24,921 nucleotides of DNA from Butyrivibrio sp. (GTDB lineage Bacteria > Bacillota > Clostridia > Lachnospirales > Lachnospiraceae). Positions 22,430 through 24,921 of the stretch are shown here, piece by piece. The DNA lies in contig NZ_SVFW01000054.1 in assembly GCF_015056685.1 (NCBI RefSeq), positions 1 through 24,921 on the forward strand, given 5' to 3'. The notes under the pieces are model-generated. The model ran no database searches. It saw only the letters and a list, made by a program, of their open reading frames with translations, and had not been told where the DNA came from. A program made the position numbers and the translations under genes. Numbering within the stretch: the stretch's first letter is position 1; each line of letters starts with the position of its first letter.

Positions 22430-22729
22430 ATGAAAGAAATAAGCATTTTTATTGATGAATCATGAGATTTGGGGAAGTTCAATAAAAAATCTCCATTCTA
22501 TATTGTTACGATGGTTTTTCATGATCAATCATCAGACATCACCGCTTGTTTGGCTTCACTTGAACAAGAATTATTATACCTCGAATATCCGAACCACTGT
22601 CTTCATACAGGTCCTATAGTTCGTATGGAGGATGAGTTCAAGGAAGAAAACATCGTCGTAAGAAGAAAACTTCTCATAAAACTTCTTGAAAATAGAATAA
22701 TAGTTTCGGCTCATGCGCATTTCTTGTGA
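22430..22729 (+). pseudogene. DUF3800 family gene with premature stop and truncation
   Basis: The ATG at 22430 (GGAG five bases upstream) begins MKEISIFIDES, then TGA stands where the conserved Gly codon GGA is expected, followed in frame by DLGKFNKKSPFYIV and MVFHDQ. The frame then stays open through HTGPIVRMEDEFKEE and RRKLLIKLL to a stop at 22729. The C-terminal half, including the LLQAADF region still present in the other relic, is missing. Thus this copy died by a point mutation and a 3' deletion, independently of the deletion in the copy at 15851. The leader RNA is intact. Confidence 0.82.
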
Positions 22730-22776
22730 TATCAATGGGCATAATAATAGACCAATACTGGCTCTGTAATACATAA

Positions 22777-22809
22777 AAAGCAGCAAACCATTTATTGATC
22801 TACTGCTTT
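22777..22809 (-). terminator. Terminator after the 22835 reading frame
   Basis: AAAGCAG and CTGCTTT pair (7 bp, longer with imperfect pairs) and UUUUU follows on the minus strand. Confidence 0.65.
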
Positions 22810-22834
22810 AAGTGCAAATAAAAATATTCACCTG

Positions 22835-23027
22835 TTACTTCTGAAGCTGCTTTGCTATGATTGCATGCTCTTTGCCTTGTATACCACTAGCTGTAAGAGC
22901 TTGATCCAAAGTCCATTCATATTTTCCATCTACAGCATCAATATCAAGCTTGATATTTCTTCCGCCTGGATATGGGCTCTTAAGTTCAACCTGACCTTTA
23001 ACTCTGACAACCTTGACGTTTTTTCGG
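22835..23027 (-). pseudogene. C-terminal fragment of an unrecognised protein
   Basis: Directly after the sirtuin stop, in a different frame, about 63 codons read like a real protein end: VKVVRVKGQVELKSPYPGGR then DIDAVDGKYEWTLDQAL, closed by a stop and a terminator. The open frame continues upstream only by overlapping the sirtuin gene, where it is not convincing, and no ribosome binding site is seen. It is best read as the tail of a gene whose front was lost when the sirtuin-macrodomain pair was joined here. I do not recognise the family. Confidence 0.4.
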
Positions 23028-23996
23028 TCAAGACTCTTGTAATATGGTTGCAATATCACCATCAATACATATACTTCTATCTGCAATTTCCTCTGGGCAG
23101 AATGATTCACCATAATTTAAGCAGGCATATACCGCTTTTTCATTTGCCAGCGTCATCTGCCAGAACGGATACTTTATTATTACGGGCGTATTAGCTCCTA
23201 CTCCCAATTCAAGATAAAGAACATGAAGATTCTCATGTCTACGAATAAAATCAGAATATGCTGCAGATGCCCTATGCCATCCTTCATCTTCGACAAAAGA
23301 ATCATCAGCTCTCAAATTCATAGTCATATCAGAGCCGTCACCAGGACACTTTGGAATCAGTTCAGTTGGTATCCTCATACTGATTTTTCCATCCTCTGGA
23401 AGTTGAAAAACGCCAGTTTCATCCAGAATAAAACCTTGGGCTTCCATAGCTTTCATAACCCAATCTTCATTGTCATAGGTTTTCCTGACCCTCGGATCAA
23501 CGCTTTGAAACAGTCCGTAATCTCCCTGGGTATAGAACAGTCTTTTCTTATCAAAGCCAGACCTTTGAAACTGATGATCAACATTAGTTGTGATCACAAA
23601 ATAATCTTTTTCTTTAACCAACTCCAGCAACATTTCATATACAGGCTTTGGTGCTTCCATATAGCGGTTGATATAAATATTTCTAGCCCAGTAGGCCCAT
23701 GAAGTTTCAGGGTCTAACCGCATCACATAAAATCCACCGGAATACATGTCATGAAAGCCATACTGCTCTTCAAAATCAAAAAAGTACTTCTGAAAGCGCT
23801 CTCCGCTGTATGTAAATCCTGCAGATGTGGATAAACCTGCCCCTGCACCAATAATAATTGCATCTGCTTCATTAATCTCTTTTTTCAGTCGGCTTATCTG
23901 CTCTTCTTTGCTTCCCTTCCCATAGGACATGCTTCCACTAAAATATCTCACAGCATTCATTCCTTTCTTTATAGTTTCCTGATAACCGTTAGGCAT
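23028..23996 (-). CDS. Class M sirtuin (SirTM-type protein ADP-ribosyltransferase)
   Basis: The Rossmann NAD-binding start GAGAGLSTSAGFTYSG (about 50-65) is that of the SirTM class. TTNVDHQFQRSGFD (136-149) and QGDYGLFQ (157-164) follow, with Gln in place of the deacetylase His, as in SirTM. The class transfers ADP-ribose to a partner protein, classically a lipoylated GcvH-like carrier, in oxidative-stress operons of Firmicutes. The start is placed at 23996, two bases after the macrodomain stop (reinitiation). An in-frame ATG at 24047 would overlap that gene by 50 bases. Length is 322 aa. No GcvH-like or lipoate ligase gene is seen, although the operon may continue beyond the right edge. Confidence 0.88.
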   Translation of the reverse strand: MPNGYQETIKKGMNAVRYFSGSMSYGKGSKEEQISRLKKEINEADAIIIGAGAGLSTSAGFTYSGERFQKYFFDFEEQYGFHDMYSGGFYVMRLDPETSWAYWARNIYINRYMEAPKPVYEMLLELVKEKDYFVITTNVDHQFQRSGFDKKRLFYTQGDYGLFQSVDPRVRKTYDNEDWVMKAMEAQGFILDETGVFQLPEDGKISMRIPTELIPKCPGDGSDMTMNLRADDSFVEDEGWHRASAAYSDFIRRHENLHVLYLELGVGANTPVIIKYPFWQMTLANEKAVYACLNYGESFCPEEIADRSICIDGDIATILQES

Positions 23997-23997
23997 A

Positions 23998-24804
23998 TCA
24001 CCATATAAGTTTTTCATAAATGGTCTTATCTTCATCTTTGAAAACATTGAATATCACTCTTTCTACCTTACCAGGATTTTCACGAAGCCATTCTGACACA
24101 GTCTTAACGGCAATCTCAGCTGCTTTTTTGTTAGGAAAATGAAATACCCCTGTCGAAATACAGCAAAAAGCAACGCTCTTCAGGCCATTTTCAGCACACA
24201 TATCCAAAGTGTTTCTATAGCAGTTCTCCAAATCCTTTTCCAATTCAGGAGTAAGTTTGTATTGGACAATTGGTCCTACTATATGAATAACTTTCTTTGC
24301 CGGAAGATTATACGCTTCAGTGAGCATTGGAACGGCGGTCGGCTGCTCATAATCTCTTCCATATCTGATTCGAAGTTCATTCATCTGCCTGTTGCACTCA
24401 GCTCTTAATTGCACTCCTGCAAAAGTATGGATACAGTTATCTATGCATGTATGCATCGGGACAAAACAACCGAGCATCTGCGAATTAGCCGCATTAACAA
24501 TAGCATCCACCGAAAGTCTTGTGATATCTCCTTGCCAGATAGAAAGTCCATCCCTGATAACCGGGATGTCTGATAGATTCACCACACCCTTTTCAGCCGC
24601 TCTTTCTGTCAGATATTCATCCTGTACTTTCATTACTTCAGAGGACAATTCTTTTGGCATACGGATGTTCATAAGTGACCTTAAGATTCGTCTTTTATCT
24701 TCCGTACTATTTGGAGTCTGTAATTCCTTATATTCATCTGAATCTGCCTTAAACGCTTCTACGAGATAATCAAGACGTTCGTCCTGTGTTGTATTCTTTG
24801 ACAT
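23998..24804 (-). CDS. Zinc-type macrodomain protein-ADP-ribose hydrolase
   Basis: After an N-terminal helical extension (about 1-80) the macro fold begins with WQGDITRLSVDAIVNAANS (90-108). GCFVPMHTCIDNCIH (112-126) contains the Cys/His set (C113, H118, C120) of the zinc-containing macrodomains found next to SirTM. AGVQLRAEC follows, then ISTGVFHFP (about 217-225) for the diphosphate/ribose loop. These enzymes remove ADP-ribose from the SirTM target, so writer and eraser are encoded together. GAAGGATG lies before the ATG at 24804, and a complete terminator of the upstream gene lies only about 15-50 bases upstream. Length of 268 aa is normal. Confidence 0.93.
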   Translation of the reverse strand: MSKNTTQDERLDYLVEAFKADSDEYKELQTPNSTEDKRRILRSLMNIRMPKELSSEVMKVQDEYLTERAAEKGVVNLSDIPVIRDGLSIWQGDITRLSVDAIVNAANSQMLGCFVPMHTCIDNCIHTFAGVQLRAECNRQMNELRIRYGRDYEQPTAVPMLTEAYNLPAKKVIHIVGPIVQYKLTPELEKDLENCYRNTLDMCAENGLKSVAFCCISTGVFHFPNKKAAEIAVKTVSEWLRENPGKVERVIFNVFKDEDKTIYEKLIW

Positions 24805-24825
24805 ATTTCACATCCTTCTAAAAAA

Positions 24826-24853
24826 AGACTCTGAAGTAAACACATCAGAGTCT
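24826..24853 (-). terminator. Terminator between the upstream gene and the macrodomain gene
   Basis: AGACTCTGA and TCAGAGTCT form a perfect 9-bp stem, followed on the minus strand by UUUUUUU. It starts 5 bases after the stop of the gene at the right edge. Confidence 0.88.
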
Positions 24854-24858
24854 CATTG

Positions 24859-24921
24859 TTAAGCTTCTTTTGCCAACAGTTCCTGCATTCCGGATCTTAA
24901 ATCATTAAGAGTGTATTTTTT
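24859..24921 (-). CDS. C-terminus of an unidentified protein, cut by the window edge
   Basis: Twenty codons and a TAA on the minus strand read KKYTLNDLRSGMQELLAKEA. The stop is followed at once by a strong terminator, which supports a real gene end. The charged helical tail is too short to assign. Confidence 0.55.
   Translation of the reverse strand, partial: KKYTLNDLRSGMQELLAKEA

Noticed and set aside
22460..22468. TGA in the DUF3800 copy 2 as a recoded (selenocysteine) codon
   Set aside because: It replaces a Gly codon by one base change, no selenocysteine insertion hairpin is apparent after it, and the gene is also truncated, so an ordinary nonsense mutation is simpler.
1..24921. tRNA or rRNA genes
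   Set aside because: No cloverleaf with a T-loop consensus and no rRNA-like segment was found on either strand by reading.

Overview
The window is low-GC Firmicutes DNA, most likely from a Lachnospiraceae relative (Butyrivibrio, Pseudobutyrivibrio or Roseburia type). This rests on the Tn1549-like conjugation genes, strong GGAGG ribosome binding sites, and family content (DUF5688, RepA_N, Maff2, class M sirtuin with zinc macrodomain). The genus is an inference. Almost all genes lie on the minus strand and read right to left.

Region 1 (1-8.3 kb) is the backbone of an integrative or plasmid-like conjugative element. In transcription order it holds DUF5688, a small Cys-rich protein, a RepA_N replication initiator with iterons inside its gene, ParA, ParB, PcfB, the VirD4 coupling protein, Maff2 and the start of a TrbL/VirB6-like channel protein. 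A DUF3644 gene with a HEPN-like RNase motif sits as cargo between virD4 and maff2. Several gene junctions carry perfect hairpins.

Region 2 (8.3-17.9 kb) is accessory. It contains three diverged, same-direction copies (A near 8.4 kb, B near 15.5 kb, C near 17.6 kb) of a complex non-coding repeat. Copies A and B are colinear at a fixed offset of 7103 bp, and each carries two triplets of 10-bp direct repeats exactly 62 bp apart. A decayed tyrosine recombinase lies beside copy A. The repeats bracket a two-gene NRPS (A-T-C) plus MATE exporter operon, a Fic gene, a broken DUF3800 gene with a structured RNA leader, and an XRE regulator with a divergent unknown partner. One reading is successive insertion of related mobile elements at one site.

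Region 3 (17.8-22.8 kb) is a toxin/defence-like cluster. It holds a HigBA-type toxin-antitoxin pair, a second XRE regulator paralogous to the first with its own divergent partner, a convergent structured region, an operon of a RES-like protein plus a GIY-YIG/DUF4357 nuclease, a DUF1016 (YhcG-type) relic, and a second DUF3800 relic preceded by a second structured RNA of similar architecture.

Region 4 (22.8-24.9 kb) holds a class M sirtuin and a zinc-type macrodomain hydrolase, an opposing pair for writing and removing protein ADP-ribosylation, and the tail of one more gene.

The strongest leads are the two structured RNAs in front of two independently broken DUF3800 genes, the A/B/C repeat system, the RES plus GIY-YIG operon, and the NRPS whose adenylation domain lacks the usual alpha-amino-binding Asp.
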